Origin: Cryptosporangium aurantiacum
GTDB taxonomy: Bacteria; Actinomycetota; Actinomycetes; Mycobacteriales; Cryptosporangiaceae
NCBI RefSeq assembly: GCF_900143005.1
Contig: NZ_FRCS01000006.1
Span: 310,001 to 374,000, forward strand
Reading direction: 5' to 3'
Length of the DNA stretch: 64,000 bases
Below, piece by piece: positions 17,769 to 25,332 of the stretch (the first letter of the stretch is position 1; the number at the start of each line of letters is the position of its first letter). A model generated the notes under the pieces. The model was given only the letters and a program-made list of their open reading frames with translations, was not told the DNA's origin and did no database searches. Both the position numbers and the translations under genes were made by a program.

Positions 17769-18464
17769 ATGGCGCAGCACGCCCGACCGGGACGGCCGAG
17801 GCACACGTCGGCGTCGACCGTCCCGGCCGATGCCTCCTCGGCCGGCACGGCGCGCGAGCAGATCCTCGACGCCGCTGCGGCGCTCTTCGCCGAGCACGGC
17901 TTCGCCGCCACCACGACGCGCATGATCGCCGAACGGGTCGGCGTCCGCCAGGCCTCGCTCTACTACCACTTCGCCGGCAAGGACGAGTTGCTCATCGAGC
18001 TGCTCACCACGTCGGTGCGGCCGAGCCTGGAAGCCGTCCGGGGCATCGAGTCGCTCGTCCCGGACACCGCGAGCGCCGCCGCGGCGCTCTACCTGCTGGC
18101 CAGCGTGGACGTCGAGACCCTCAGCCGCACGCCGCACAACATCGGGACGCTATACCTCCTCCCCGAGGTGCAGCAGGAGCGATACGACTCCTTCCGCATC
18201 GAACGCCAGGAGCTGCAGGAGATCTACGGTCGCCTGGGGTTCCGGGCAGCGCGGGCGGAGATCCGTGCCGCTATCGCCGAACCGCGCCTCGGCGAGCTCC
18301 TCATCCAAGTCGCCGAGGTGGTCATCCAGATCCGCCGCACGCGCCGTCCGGACGCCCCGGATGCGGACGCCGTCGCCTCCTCCTGCCTGCGGCTGTGCGG
18401 CTGCTCCGACGCGGCGATCGACGAGGCGCGGTCGGACGCCCGCTCGCTGCTCGTCGGAGCGTGA
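17769..18464 (+). CDS. TetR-family regulator
   Basis: 231 aa. The ATG at 17769 is chosen over the ATG at 17760 because GGAAGGA (17754-17760) lies 8 bases before it. A helix-turn-helix of TetR type is clear: EQILDAAAALFAEHGFAATTTRMIAERVGVRQASLYYHFAGKDEL (about residues 34-78, here only described by its run). The C-terminal part is a ligand domain that matches no specific subfamily by eye. It is the last gene of the guanidine/urea operon and probably represses the operon through the palindrome at 9291-9312. The ligand may be the substrate or a pathway intermediate. Confidence 0.85.
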   Translation: MAQHARPGRPRHTSASTVPADASSAGTAREQILDAAAALFAEHGFAATTTRMIAERVGVRQASLYYHFAGKDELLIELLTTSVRPSLEAVRGIESLVPDTASAAAALYLLASVDVETLSRTPHNIGTLYLLPEVQQERYDSFRIERQELQEIYGRLGFRAARAEIRAAIAEPRLGELLIQVAEVVIQIRRTRRPDAPDADAVASSCLRLCGCSDAAIDEARSDARSLLVGA

Positions 18465-18499
18465 GCCGCAACCGTCGTCAGCCGGTCGGGGTGCGACCG

Positions 18500-18900
18500 A
18501 TCTCATCGCTCCGCTCCGCCAAATCCCTTCGCCTGCTCGCCGCCACGGACGGCGAGCAGAGTGCGGCCGTCGGCGCTGCGCTCGGATTGCCTACCGGACT
18601 TGCGGCTCTCCCACTGCTCAGCGGCGTTGTGTGGGCCACGGCGGGTGTCGCGGTTTACGCCGTGGGAATCGGCGTGGTCCGCGGGTGTGGTACCGCCAGT
18701 TCGCGACCGGCCGGTTCGTCCAGGTGTGCGCGCTGCCGTTCACCGTGACCGTCGCGGTTTCGGTCCCGCGCGACGCGGTACCTCGCCACCGCCCGCCGTA
18801 ACAACCCCGCCGCACGGCTCGTCCGGGTCGCCGCCACCGCCCTCGAGACGCCCGACCGGCCGGACGCAGGCACCACCCTCGAGAGACCTACCCCGGCCTA
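18500..18900 (+). pseudogene. possible decayed small membrane protein gene
   Basis: A coding-like stretch begins around 18500 (LRSAKSLRLLAATDGEQSA, then two hydrophobic runs with GVVWATAGVAVYAVGIGVV). It continues in the next frame at 18687-18770 (WYRQFATGRFVQVCALPF, VTVAVSV) and returns to the first frame at 18776-18900 (RYLATARRNNPAARLVRVA to a stop). Two compensating frame changes and one in-frame stop imply a broken gene of about 130 codons. I recognise no family. The composition differs from the random frames around it, but this is a weak call. Confidence 0.3.
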
Positions 18901-19280
18901 GCGGCGGAGGCCAGCCCGGGTTCGGAAGGCCCGGCGGACCGTCAGCGTGGCGCACTCAACTCCGAACATCCGACCATGCCGCGCTGGGTCGTCAGGTCAG
19001 CCACAGCTCAGGTCGACTCGGTGTCAGCGGGGGCTTGCATCCGCCTCTGCGTCGGCATTCAGGAAGCCAGCCGAGTTCGAGTCGGGCCGGGTGCGCCTCA
19101 TCATGGCCCGCGGGATTCCGCCGGCACGGCTTGAGGGTTGATGGGACGGAGCCGTCGGGGACGCGCCCGCCCGGTCCTGATCGCTCTCCGGACGCCGGCG
19201 AGGGCCGGTCTTCCGGCGGAGAAGGAGCCGGAAGAGATACCTCTTGGGGTAGACGCGCCGGGTCACGCCCGGACGGCACA
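18901..19280. other. gap with nothing recognisable
   Basis: Open frames here give Arg/Pro/Ser-rich products without family features. I see no hairpin with strong pairing and no promoter that stands out. Together with the decayed stretches on both sides this looks like genomic scar tissue. Confidence 0.4.
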
Positions 19281-20201
19281 GTGACAGGTGTGATTAGTGC
19301 CGTGCTGCCGCCGGTGATCGGCGGAATCCTGCTGGGTGTTCTGGACTTCGTCTGGATCAAGGTCGTCCCGTTCCCGCTCGGTGGGCTAGGCAACTCCAGC
19401 GCGGTGTGGGCGGTCGCAGCCTTCGGCTTCGCCTACCGGCAGCGACGCGGGCGGCGGGCCGGAGTGCTCGGCTCCGTCGTCCTCCTCGTCGTGGCGGTGC
19501 CGAGCTACTACCTAGCGGCGGTCGTCGTCCAGGGTGACGACGTCTCGACCCTGTGGGACCCGCTCTGGACCGCGGTCGCGGTGCTGGCCGGCGTCGTCTT
19601 CGGCGGCGCCGGGACCGCCGCGCGCACGCCCGGCCGCTGGCGGCTCCCGGCGCTCGCCGTCCCGTCCGCGGTGCTATTCGCGGAGGCGGCGGTGCTGGCG
19701 GCGCGGCTGGGCGAGCCGTCCTACGAGACCGGCGACATCCTCGGGCAGGCACTCGTCGAGTTCGCGCTCGGCGTGCTCTTTGTGCTGCTGCTCCGGGTGA
19801 AGTGGCGACGGCGGTGGGCGGCGCTGGCAATCGCGGCACCGGTGGCGGTGGCGGGGTTCGGACTGTTCCGGCTCACCGGGTTCGCCCGATCCCTAGTCAC
19901 CACTGCGGCATCTGCCGCCGGCACATGGAAAGCGCATTGGGCACACTGCCATCCCGGCTACCGATGCCGCCACGGCCACACCAGCGCCCGACGCAAACCC
20001 GCCGGACACCCGAAGAACCTCTACCTCCGCCAAGACCACATACTCGATCGCATCGCCGCGTCGCTGCCCAAGTCGCGGCGGAATACCAGCAAGATGTCAC
20101 CGACCCACACGCCGCTGCGAAATTACTTCGAGCCGCCGGAGCCCGCGTTATCTGTGGTCGGGACCGCGCGTCAATCATCCCGGAGACCTATTCACTCCTG
20201 A
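19281..20201 (+). CDS. DUF6518-like multi-pass membrane protein, C-terminus run into recombinase remnant
   Basis: 306 aa from the GTG at 19281 (a second GTG at 19290 is possible); no strong ribosome site. Residues 1-210 hold six to seven hydrophobic segments (VIGGILLGVLDFVWIKVVPF, GSVVLLVVAVPSYYLAAVV, LWTAVAVLAGVVFGG and others) and resemble the DUF6518 membrane family. From about residue 205 the same frame enters DNA that encodes a recombinase zinc ribbon (GYRCRHGHTSARRKP, NLYLRQDHILDRIAA), then an unrelated tail. The original stop codon was probably lost when the remnants were joined, so the last 95 residues are an accidental extension. Function unknown. Confidence 0.55.
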   Translation: MTGVISAVLPPVIGGILLGVLDFVWIKVVPFPLGGLGNSSAVWAVAAFGFAYRQRRGRRAGVLGSVVLLVVAVPSYYLAAVVVQGDDVSTLWDPLWTAVAVLAGVVFGGAGTAARTPGRWRLPALAVPSAVLFAEAAVLAARLGEPSYETGDILGQALVEFALGVLFVLLLRVKWRRRWAALAIAAPVAVAGFGLFRLTGFARSLVTTAASAAGTWKAHWAHCHPGYRCRHGHTSARRKPAGHPKNLYLRQDHILDRIAASLPKSRRNTSKMSPTHTPLRNYFEPPEPALSVVGTARQSSRRPIHS

Positions 20202-20229
20202 GCGGAGCGGACGATCGGCCGAACGAATG
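19897..20229 (+). pseudogene. serine recombinase remnant, zinc ribbon and C-terminal part
   Basis: Read in frame 2 the segment starts HCGICRRHME (the CxxC of the recombinase zinc ribbon), shifts near 19930 to frame 3 with AHWAHCHPGYRCRHGHTS and NLYLRQDHILDRIAA, then shifts near 20065 back to frame 2 with AAEYQQDVTDPHAAAKLLRAAGARVICG up to a stop at 20229. The three pieces together match the normal order of the C-terminal third of large serine recombinases. At least two frameshifts make it non-functional. It overlaps the end of the membrane protein frame. The N-terminal remnant of a recombinase lies 10.6 kb upstream on the same strand. Confidence 0.7.
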
Positions 20230-20278
20230 AGACGCAGCCACCGACGCCGAGCCTCGACGCACTGCGCTCCGCGTGGGC

Positions 20279-20698
20279 CTACTGGCGACCACGCTGCTCG
20301 GACGGGTGTCTGAAGACCAGCCTTCCCACGCGCCGCCGCTGCTCCTCCTCCGCGGCATCCTCCATGGGTTGGAGTTTCTCCTGGATGAAGACGGCGAGCA
20401 GTAGGAAGAACTCGGCTCCGATGACGATGAGCGCTATCCACACCGGCACACTCATCCACCAAGGCACCGGCGCCCCCATAGCCAGGGCGATGAAGCAGGA
20501 CAACTCGCCGATCGCCGTGACGTAGATGGGCACGAACATGTAGATGATCCGGAAGAGGCGGTATTCCGCGACGGCACCTTCGCCACTCGCAGCATCGCCG
20601 GTGCTGATCATCAGCCCCAGCACGTTCCCTTCGATAATCATCGCCAGGAGCATCACTGGAATTACCTGTGCCGCGGTCGAAAAGAAGTCGACATCCAC
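20279..20698 (-). CDS. small multi-pass membrane protein of unknown function
   Basis: 139 aa with a GTG start at 20698 (VDVDFFSTAAQVIPVM). Three or four hydrophobic segments are visible: the N-terminal one (AAQVIPVMLLAMIIEGNVLG), one at about 48-70 (RIIYMFVPIYVTAIGELSCF) and one at about 80-105 (WWMSVPVWIALIVIGAEFFL), followed by a charged tail (EDAAEEEQRRRVGR) that should be cytoplasmic. I recognise no family. It follows the cupin operon on the same strand after 62 bp, so it could be cotranscribed or independent. Confidence 0.6.
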   Translation of the reverse strand: MDVDFFSTAAQVIPVMLLAMIIEGNVLGLMISTGDAASGEGAVAEYRLFRIIYMFVPIYVTAIGELSCFIALAMGAPVPWWMSVPVWIALIVIGAEFFLLLAVFIQEKLQPMEDAAEEEQRRRVGRLVFRHPSEQRGRQ

Positions 20699-20760
20699 AA
20701 GGTGACGATCCTATAGCTGGGAGTGTCTGGAAGGCCGCCGCAACAGGATGAGGTCCCGGT

Positions 20761-21168
20761 CTAGTGCTGGTTGGCCTTCTCGTACTCCTCCTGCGGGAGG
20801 GGCTCCAGCCACGTGGTGGGGTCCCCGCCGTCGGGAAGCGCCTCGGTGATCGCGAGGTGGCTCATGAACGTGTCGCTTGTCGCGCCGTGCCAGTGGTCCT
20901 CGTCCGGCGGGCAGACGACTGTCTCACCGGCGTGGATGCGCAGCACGCTTCCGTCGCGGATGCCGACCAGGCCGACGCCTTCGGTGACGTGCAGGGTCTG
21001 ACCCACTCCGTGGCGATGCCAGTTGGTCCGGGCGCCGGGGGTGAAGCGCACCAGCGCGACGGTCAGGTGCGAGGGCAGCGTGCCGAAGAAGATCGGCGTC
21101 ATGTAGACGTCGCCGGTGAAGTTCGACGCCGGGGTCTTCACAGTGGGACGGACGGGTAGCAGTTCCAT
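20761..21168 (-). CDS. cupin-domain protein
   Basis: 135 aa, single cupin barrel. First metal motif NWHRHGVGQTLHVTEG with His51 and His53. Second motif CPPDEDHWHG with His92/His94. The overall sequence resembles the cupins that accompany carboxymuconolactone decarboxylase-like proteins. It is cytosolic and probably a metal-binding isomerase, dioxygenase or sensor; the reaction is not predictable. GAGGAG stands before the ATG at 21168, and only 9 bp separate it from the DUF2255 gene, so it is the fourth gene of an operon with the lipoprotein and MFS exporter. Confidence 0.8.
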   Translation of the reverse strand: MELLPVRPTVKTPASNFTGDVYMTPIFFGTLPSHLTVALVRFTPGARTNWHRHGVGQTLHVTEGVGLVGIRDGSVLRIHAGETVVCPPDEDHWHGATSDTFMSHLAITEALPDGGDPTTWLEPLPQEEYEKANQH

Positions 21169-21177
21169 CGGTACTCC

Positions 21178-21558
21178 TCAGCGGGGATCGAGTCGGAGGG
21201 TCGTGGCGCGGGCCTGCGGCGCGACCATCGCGTCGACGTAGCCCGGCCCGTAACGGCCGTACTTACTGCGGTAGACCGCGTCGAGGTGGTCCTGTACGGC
21301 GTCGTCCTCGAGGACCTCGGTGAACGCCACCTCGGCGTCGACGCCGCCGACGCTGATGCGCCCCTCGTGATGCAACTGGGCACCGCGGTACCAGCCACCC
21401 GAGGCTCCACGGTACGAGCGCACGTACAGGCCGTCGCCGTGCCGGACGACCCAGATAGGGACCGGCCGCCGGGGTCTGCCGTCCGACCGTGGCGCGCTGA
21501 TCTGCAGTTCGTCGGCGTCGCCGATCCGGTCGAGTTGATCGGTGGTCCAGGACGTCAC
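21178..21558 (-). CDS. DUF2255 family protein
   Basis: 126 aa from the GTG at 21558, which overlaps the MFS stop as GTGA. The core PVPIWVVRHGDGLYVRSYRG and GWYRGAQLHHEGRI matches DUF2255, a small family that looks like a split-barrel fold related to flavin/F420-binding reductases. That fold suggestion is inference. A Tyr/Gly-rich end (VYRSKYGRYGPGYVD) is typical. No catalytic residues can be named. A longer reading into the MFS gene is possible but would be antisense-like noise. Confidence 0.75.
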   Translation of the reverse strand: MTSWTTDQLDRIGDADELQISAPRSDGRPRRPVPIWVVRHGDGLYVRSYRGASGGWYRGAQLHHEGRISVGGVDAEVAFTEVLEDDAVQDHLDAVYRSKYGRYGPGYVDAMVAPQARATTLRLDPR

Positions 21559-22802
21559 TGTTGGGTCTCCTTCGCGAGCGTGCGGGTCGCAGGGCGGGCG
21601 ATGACGAGGAGGCCGAGCAGGGACAGGGCTGCTCCGGCGACCACGAGCAGCGCCATCGGCACCGCGGTGTGCTCGCCGCCGAGCCCGGCGATCGGCGCGA
21701 TCAGCCCGGCCGCGCCCCACTGCACACAGCCGAGTACCGCCGAGCCGGTGCCCGGATGCTCCGGTACCTCGCCCGACGCGAGCGCTCCCCCGTTCGGCAC
21801 GACCAGGCCCTGCGCGACCATGATCACCAGGAAACAGATGATCGCCACCAGTAGTGGTGTACCGAACCACACCGCGCCGATCAGCATCGCCACACCGGCG
21901 GCGGCCAACGCCACCAACCCGACCAGGACGACCTTACGCGTGGCGACCCGGCCGGCCAGCCGAGCCGCGACGAGCGCGGCCACCGTCATACCCGCGGCGT
22001 TCGCCGCGAAATCGACCGAGTACGCGGTCGGCGACAGGCCGTTCATCGACTGCAGCACGAACGCCGACGTTGCGACGTAGGCGAACAACGCACCCATCGA
22101 CGCCCCGGTCACCAGCAGATAGCCCACGTACCGGCGCTGCCCGAGAACCTCCCGCCCGGCCATCGCGAATGCCCGCAGGCCCCCGCTGTGCCGCTTCTCC
22201 GGCGGCAGTGACTCCGGCACCGCGGCGAGCACCGCGAGCGTCATCACGACGCCGAGGACCGCGACGGCCCAGAACGAGACCCGCCAGTGCGACAGCTGCA
22301 GAATCACCGCGCCGATCAGCGGCCCGACCACCGGAGCGACGCCGCCCACCGCGGCGATCACGTTCAGCACCCGCACCAGACGCACCCCGGTCGCGAGATC
22401 GACGATGACTGCCCGGCCGATCACCATCGCCCAGCCACCGCTGAAGCCCTGCACGAACCGCGCCGCCATCATCACCCCGATCGAGGGGGTCAGCGCGCAC
22501 ACCACCGAGGCGACGCTCATCAGCAGCAGGGCGCCGATCAGCGGGAGCCGCCGCCCGCGCTGGTCGGAGACCGGCCCTCCGATCAGCTGGCCCAGCGCCA
22601 TGCCGACGAAGAACGTCGTCAGCGTCAGCTGCACCTGCGTCGCGGTCGCGGACAGATCATCCGCGACCTGGGGAAACGCCGGAACGTACAGGTCGGTCGC
22701 CAGCGGCGCGATCGCGGTCAGGAACACGACCGTGGCGACCAGGCCGGACGTCATCCGGGCTCGACGCGTCGCGAGCCCGGGAGCGGGTGCGCGCACGGAC
22801 AT
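21555..22802 (-). CDS. Bcr/CflA-type MFS drug exporter
   Basis: 415 aa, twelve hydrophobic segments. The motif A loop GQLIGGPVSDQRGRRLPL after TM2 and the FVQGFSGGWAMVIGRAVIVD segment are typical of the DHA1 Bcr/CflA subfamily, whose members expel bicyclomycin, chloramphenicol or sulfathiazole using the proton gradient. The natural substrate here is unknown. The ATG at 22802 overlaps the stop of the lipoprotein gene (ATGA) and its stop overlaps the DUF2255 start, so translation of the three is coupled. Confidence 0.88.
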   Translation of the reverse strand: MSVRAPAPGLATRRARMTSGLVATVVFLTAIAPLATDLYVPAFPQVADDLSATATQVQLTLTTFFVGMALGQLIGGPVSDQRGRRLPLIGALLLMSVASVVCALTPSIGVMMAARFVQGFSGGWAMVIGRAVIVDLATGVRLVRVLNVIAAVGGVAPVVGPLIGAVILQLSHWRVSFWAVAVLGVVMTLAVLAAVPESLPPEKRHSGGLRAFAMAGREVLGQRRYVGYLLVTGASMGALFAYVATSAFVLQSMNGLSPTAYSVDFAANAAGMTVAALVAARLAGRVATRKVVLVGLVALAAAGVAMLIGAVWFGTPLLVAIICFLVIMVAQGLVVPNGGALASGEVPEHPGTGSAVLGCVQWGAAGLIAPIAGLGGEHTAVPMALLVVAGAALSLLGLLVIARPATRTLAKETQQ

Positions 22803-23290
22803 CAGATCGCCTCGACGGTGACCTGACCCTGCTCGAGGCGATCCAACCGGTCCATGCCGGCTTCGACCGTGCCGAGCGTGATCAGGTTGTCGTCAACGCC
22901 GCCGGTGGCGTTGTAGTAGAAGCCGAGGTTGCCCCAGGGCTTGTAGTAGATGAGCGTGCCGTTCCTCGGAGCGCTGCCCGGCGAACCCTCGGTGGTGAGC
23001 CGCTCGGGCAGATAGCTGATCTTCTCCCGGCCGCCGAACTCCTCGAAGGTCAGCGTCAGCGGCAGCTTCGAGAGCAGATCCCGGCTCGTCGGGTTGTCGT
23101 TCATGCGGACGACGACCTCGGCTCCCCCGCTAGAGAACCGCACCCGACTCGCCGCCACCGGAACCCCCTCAGTCGTCGCTCGCGCCGTCGTGAGTGGTGA
23201 ACTCGGTCGAGCCGGATCCGACGGACCGGCACAACCGATCACCGCGAGAAGCGAGACTGCACCCAGCACTCCGACGCGTCGCCTTCTCAC
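22802..23290 (-). CDS. cyclophilin-like-fold lipoprotein
   Basis: 162 aa from the GTG at 23290, selected because GGAGG stands 8 bases upstream; the first in-frame ATG (23329) has no such site. Residues 1-20 form a signal with lipobox (VSLLAVIGCAG). The rest (LPLTLTFEEFGGREKISYLPERL, PWGNLGFYYN, LGTVEAGMDRL) matches the bacterial cyclophilin-like fold family (Cyclophil_like2). The family lacks proven prolyl isomerase activity. Anchored at the outer face of the membrane, it is first in an operon with an MFS exporter, DUF2255 and a cupin. It is divergent to the XRE regulator at 23419. Confidence 0.8.
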   Translation of the reverse strand: MRRRRVGVLGAVSLLAVIGCAGPSDPARPSSPLTTARATTEGVPVAASRVRFSSGGAEVVVRMNDNPTSRDLLSKLPLTLTFEEFGGREKISYLPERLTTEGSPGSAPRNGTLIYYKPWGNLGFYYNATGGVDDNLITLGTVEAGMDRLDRLEQGQVTVEAI

Positions 23291-23418
23291 GGCGAGAACC
23301 TCCTTGGATGTCGAACACAGCCGAGTCAACCCGAACGGCGCCCGGGGTGGGAGTCACTGACGAGGGGTGTACTCAGAGGGCATCCCTCCCGCCGATCGAC
23401 GCCCGTACGGTTGATGAC

Positions 23419-24285
23419 GTGGACAATCGCGCAGAGGTCCGCGAGTTCCTGATCTCTCGCCGGGCCAAGATGACACCGCAGCGTGCGGGCCTGCCCGCCG
23501 TCGGCAATCGGCGGGTGCCCGGGTTGCGCCGCAGTGAGGTCGCCGCACTCGCCGGGGTGAGCGTCGAGTACTACGCCAAGCTCGAGCGTGGCGCTCTCGG
23601 CGGCGTCTCCGCCTCGGTGCTCGACGCGCTCGCCCGAGCACTGCAACTCGACGACGCCGAACGCGCGCACCTGTTCCGCCTCGCGCACGCCGCCGACGGC
23701 ACCAGCGCCGGCATGCGGCCGCGGCGGCGTCCCTCGAAGCGCTGGCAGGCGCCTCCCACCCTGCAGTGGGTGCTGGACAGGTTCACGGCTCCAGCGATCG
23801 TCCGCAACGGCCGGATGGATCTGCTGGCCGTCAACGAGCTCGGTCGTGCCATGCACTCCGCGCTCTACGAGAGCCAGTCGAGCGAGCAGCCGAACTTCGC
23901 CCGCTACACGTTCCTCGACGAGGACTCCCACCGCTTCTACCCGAACTGGGAGACGGCCGCCGACATCTGCGTCACGATCCTGCGCACCGAAGCCGGTCGG
24001 GACCCGTTCAACAAAGAACTCCACGACCTCGTCGGCGAGTTGTCCACCCGCAGCGACGACTTCCGCCGCCGGTGGAGCAGCCACGACGTCCGCGCCCACG
24101 GCGCCGGCACCAAACAGTTCCACCATCAGGTGGTCGGCGAGCTCGACCTCGCCTACGAGAGCGTCGACATGGTCTCCGAGCCCGGGCTCACGCTCACCCT
24201 CTACGCCGCCGAACCCGGCTCTACGTCCGCGCAGAGGCTGGACCTGCTTGCCTCGTGGACGACGCGCTCGGCCGTGCCTTCGTAA
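23419..24285 (+). CDS. XRE regulator with MmyB-like ligand domain (copy 1)
   Basis: 288 aa from the GTG at 23419. There is no ribosome site, so the mRNA may be leaderless. Residues 1-70 form a Cro/CI-type helix-turn-helix (GLRRSEVAALAGVSVEYYAK). The remainder is the MmyB-like ligand-binding domain (APAIVRNGRMDLLAVNELGR, HHQVVGELDLAYES). Regulators of this group often control a neighbouring oxidoreductase. Here the gene is followed after 21 bp by a zinc alcohol dehydrogenase on the same strand and is divergent to the lipoprotein operon. A GAGGG-CAT-CCCTC repeat at 23376-23388 may be its operator. It is paralogous to the regulator at 26834. Confidence 0.85.
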   Translation: MDNRAEVREFLISRRAKMTPQRAGLPAVGNRRVPGLRRSEVAALAGVSVEYYAKLERGALGGVSASVLDALARALQLDDAERAHLFRLAHAADGTSAGMRPRRRPSKRWQAPPTLQWVLDRFTAPAIVRNGRMDLLAVNELGRAMHSALYESQSSEQPNFARYTFLDEDSHRFYPNWETAADICVTILRTEAGRDPFNKELHDLVGELSTRSDDFRRRWSSHDVRAHGAGTKQFHHQVVGELDLAYESVDMVSEPGLTLTLYAAEPGSTSAQRLDLLASWTTRSAVPS

Positions 24286-24306
24286 TTCATCCAAGGAGCA
24301 GAACAA

Positions 24307-25329
24307 ATGCGTGGTGCAGTGATGTACGCCCCCGGTGACGTCCGGGTCGAGGACCGCCCGGATCCGCGAATCGAGCAGCCCACCGATGCGATCATCCGGC
24401 TGACGGCGACGTGTGTGTGCGGCTCGGACCTGTGGCCCTACCGGGGCGTCGAGAAACTCGAAGGCCCGACGCCGATGGGACACGAGTACGTCGGGATCGT
24501 GGAGGAGGTCGGCAACGAGGTCACCGCGCTCAAGCCCGGCCAGTTCGTCGTCGGGTCGTTCTGGGCCTCCGACAACACCTGTGCGAACTGCCGGAACGGG
24601 TACCAGTCCGGCTGCATTCACCGCGTCCTGATGGGCACGATCGGCACCCAGTCGGAGTACGCGCGGATCCCCCTCGCGGACGGGACTCTCGTCGCCACGC
24701 CCGAGGTTCCGTCCGCGGAGCTGATCCCGTCGTACCTGGCGGCCTCGGATGTCCTGGGCACCGGCTGGTTCGGCGTCGTCGCCGCAGAAGCCGGCCCCGG
24801 CAAAACCGTGGCCGTCGTCGGTGACGGCGCGGTCGGCCTGCTCGCGATCCTCGCGGCCAAACAGCTCGGCGCGGAGCGGATCATCGCGTTCAGCCGCCAC
24901 GCCGACCGGCAGAAACTCGCCACCGAGTTCGGCGCCACCGACATCGTCACCGAACGCGGCGACGAGGGCGTGGCCCGCATCAAGGACCTCACCGACGGGC
25001 TCGGCGCCCATTCGGTCGTCGAAGCCGTCGGCACGCAGGAGTCGATGCTGCAGGCCATGCACTCCACCCGCCCCGGTGGGAACGTCGGCTTCGTCGGCGT
25101 CGCACACGACGTCAACCTGCCCGGCATGGACCTGTTCATGTCGCTGGTCCGCTTGCACGGCGGGCCCGCCCCGGTCCGACGTTTCCTGCCCGACCTGCTC
25201 GACCTGATCGGCAACCGCACGATCGACCCCGGCAAGGTCTTCGACCTCGACCTCCCCCTCGAGCAGGCCGCAGAAGGCTACAAAGCCATGGACGAACGCC
25301 GCGCGATCAAGACCCTGCTCCGCCCCTGA
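24307..25329 (+). CDS. zinc-dependent alcohol dehydrogenase (copy 1)
   Basis: 340 aa, medium-chain dehydrogenase. Catalytic zinc ligands are Cys38 (CVCGSD) and His59-Glu60 (GHEYVG). The structural-zinc loop keeps only Cys92, Cys95 and Cys103, one fewer than usual. The NAD(P) site is VAVVGDGAVGLLAI. It oxidises or reduces an unknown alcohol/carbonyl pair in the cytosol. AAGGAG precedes the ATG, 21 bp after the XRE gene, so the two are cotranscribed. It shares long identical stretches with the enzyme at 27754, including DVLGTGWFG and the cofactor loop. Confidence 0.88.
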   Translation: MRGAVMYAPGDVRVEDRPDPRIEQPTDAIIRLTATCVCGSDLWPYRGVEKLEGPTPMGHEYVGIVEEVGNEVTALKPGQFVVGSFWASDNTCANCRNGYQSGCIHRVLMGTIGTQSEYARIPLADGTLVATPEVPSAELIPSYLAASDVLGTGWFGVVAAEAGPGKTVAVVGDGAVGLLAILAAKQLGAERIIAFSRHADRQKLATEFGATDIVTERGDEGVARIKDLTDGLGAHSVVEAVGTQESMLQAMHSTRPGGNVGFVGVAHDVNLPGMDLFMSLVRLHGGPAPVRRFLPDLLDLIGNRTIDPGKVFDLDLPLEQAAEGYKAMDERRAIKTLLRP

Positions 25330-25332
25330 CCC

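Noticed and set aside
23376-23388. GAGGG-CAT-CCCTC repeat as a firm XRE1 operator
   Set aside because: Short arms in GC-rich DNA occur often by chance; mentioned only as a possibility under XRE1.
23326-25158. 610-codon minus-strand frame over XRE1 and alcohol dehydrogenase
   Set aside because: Shadow of two well-supported genes; no recognisable domain.
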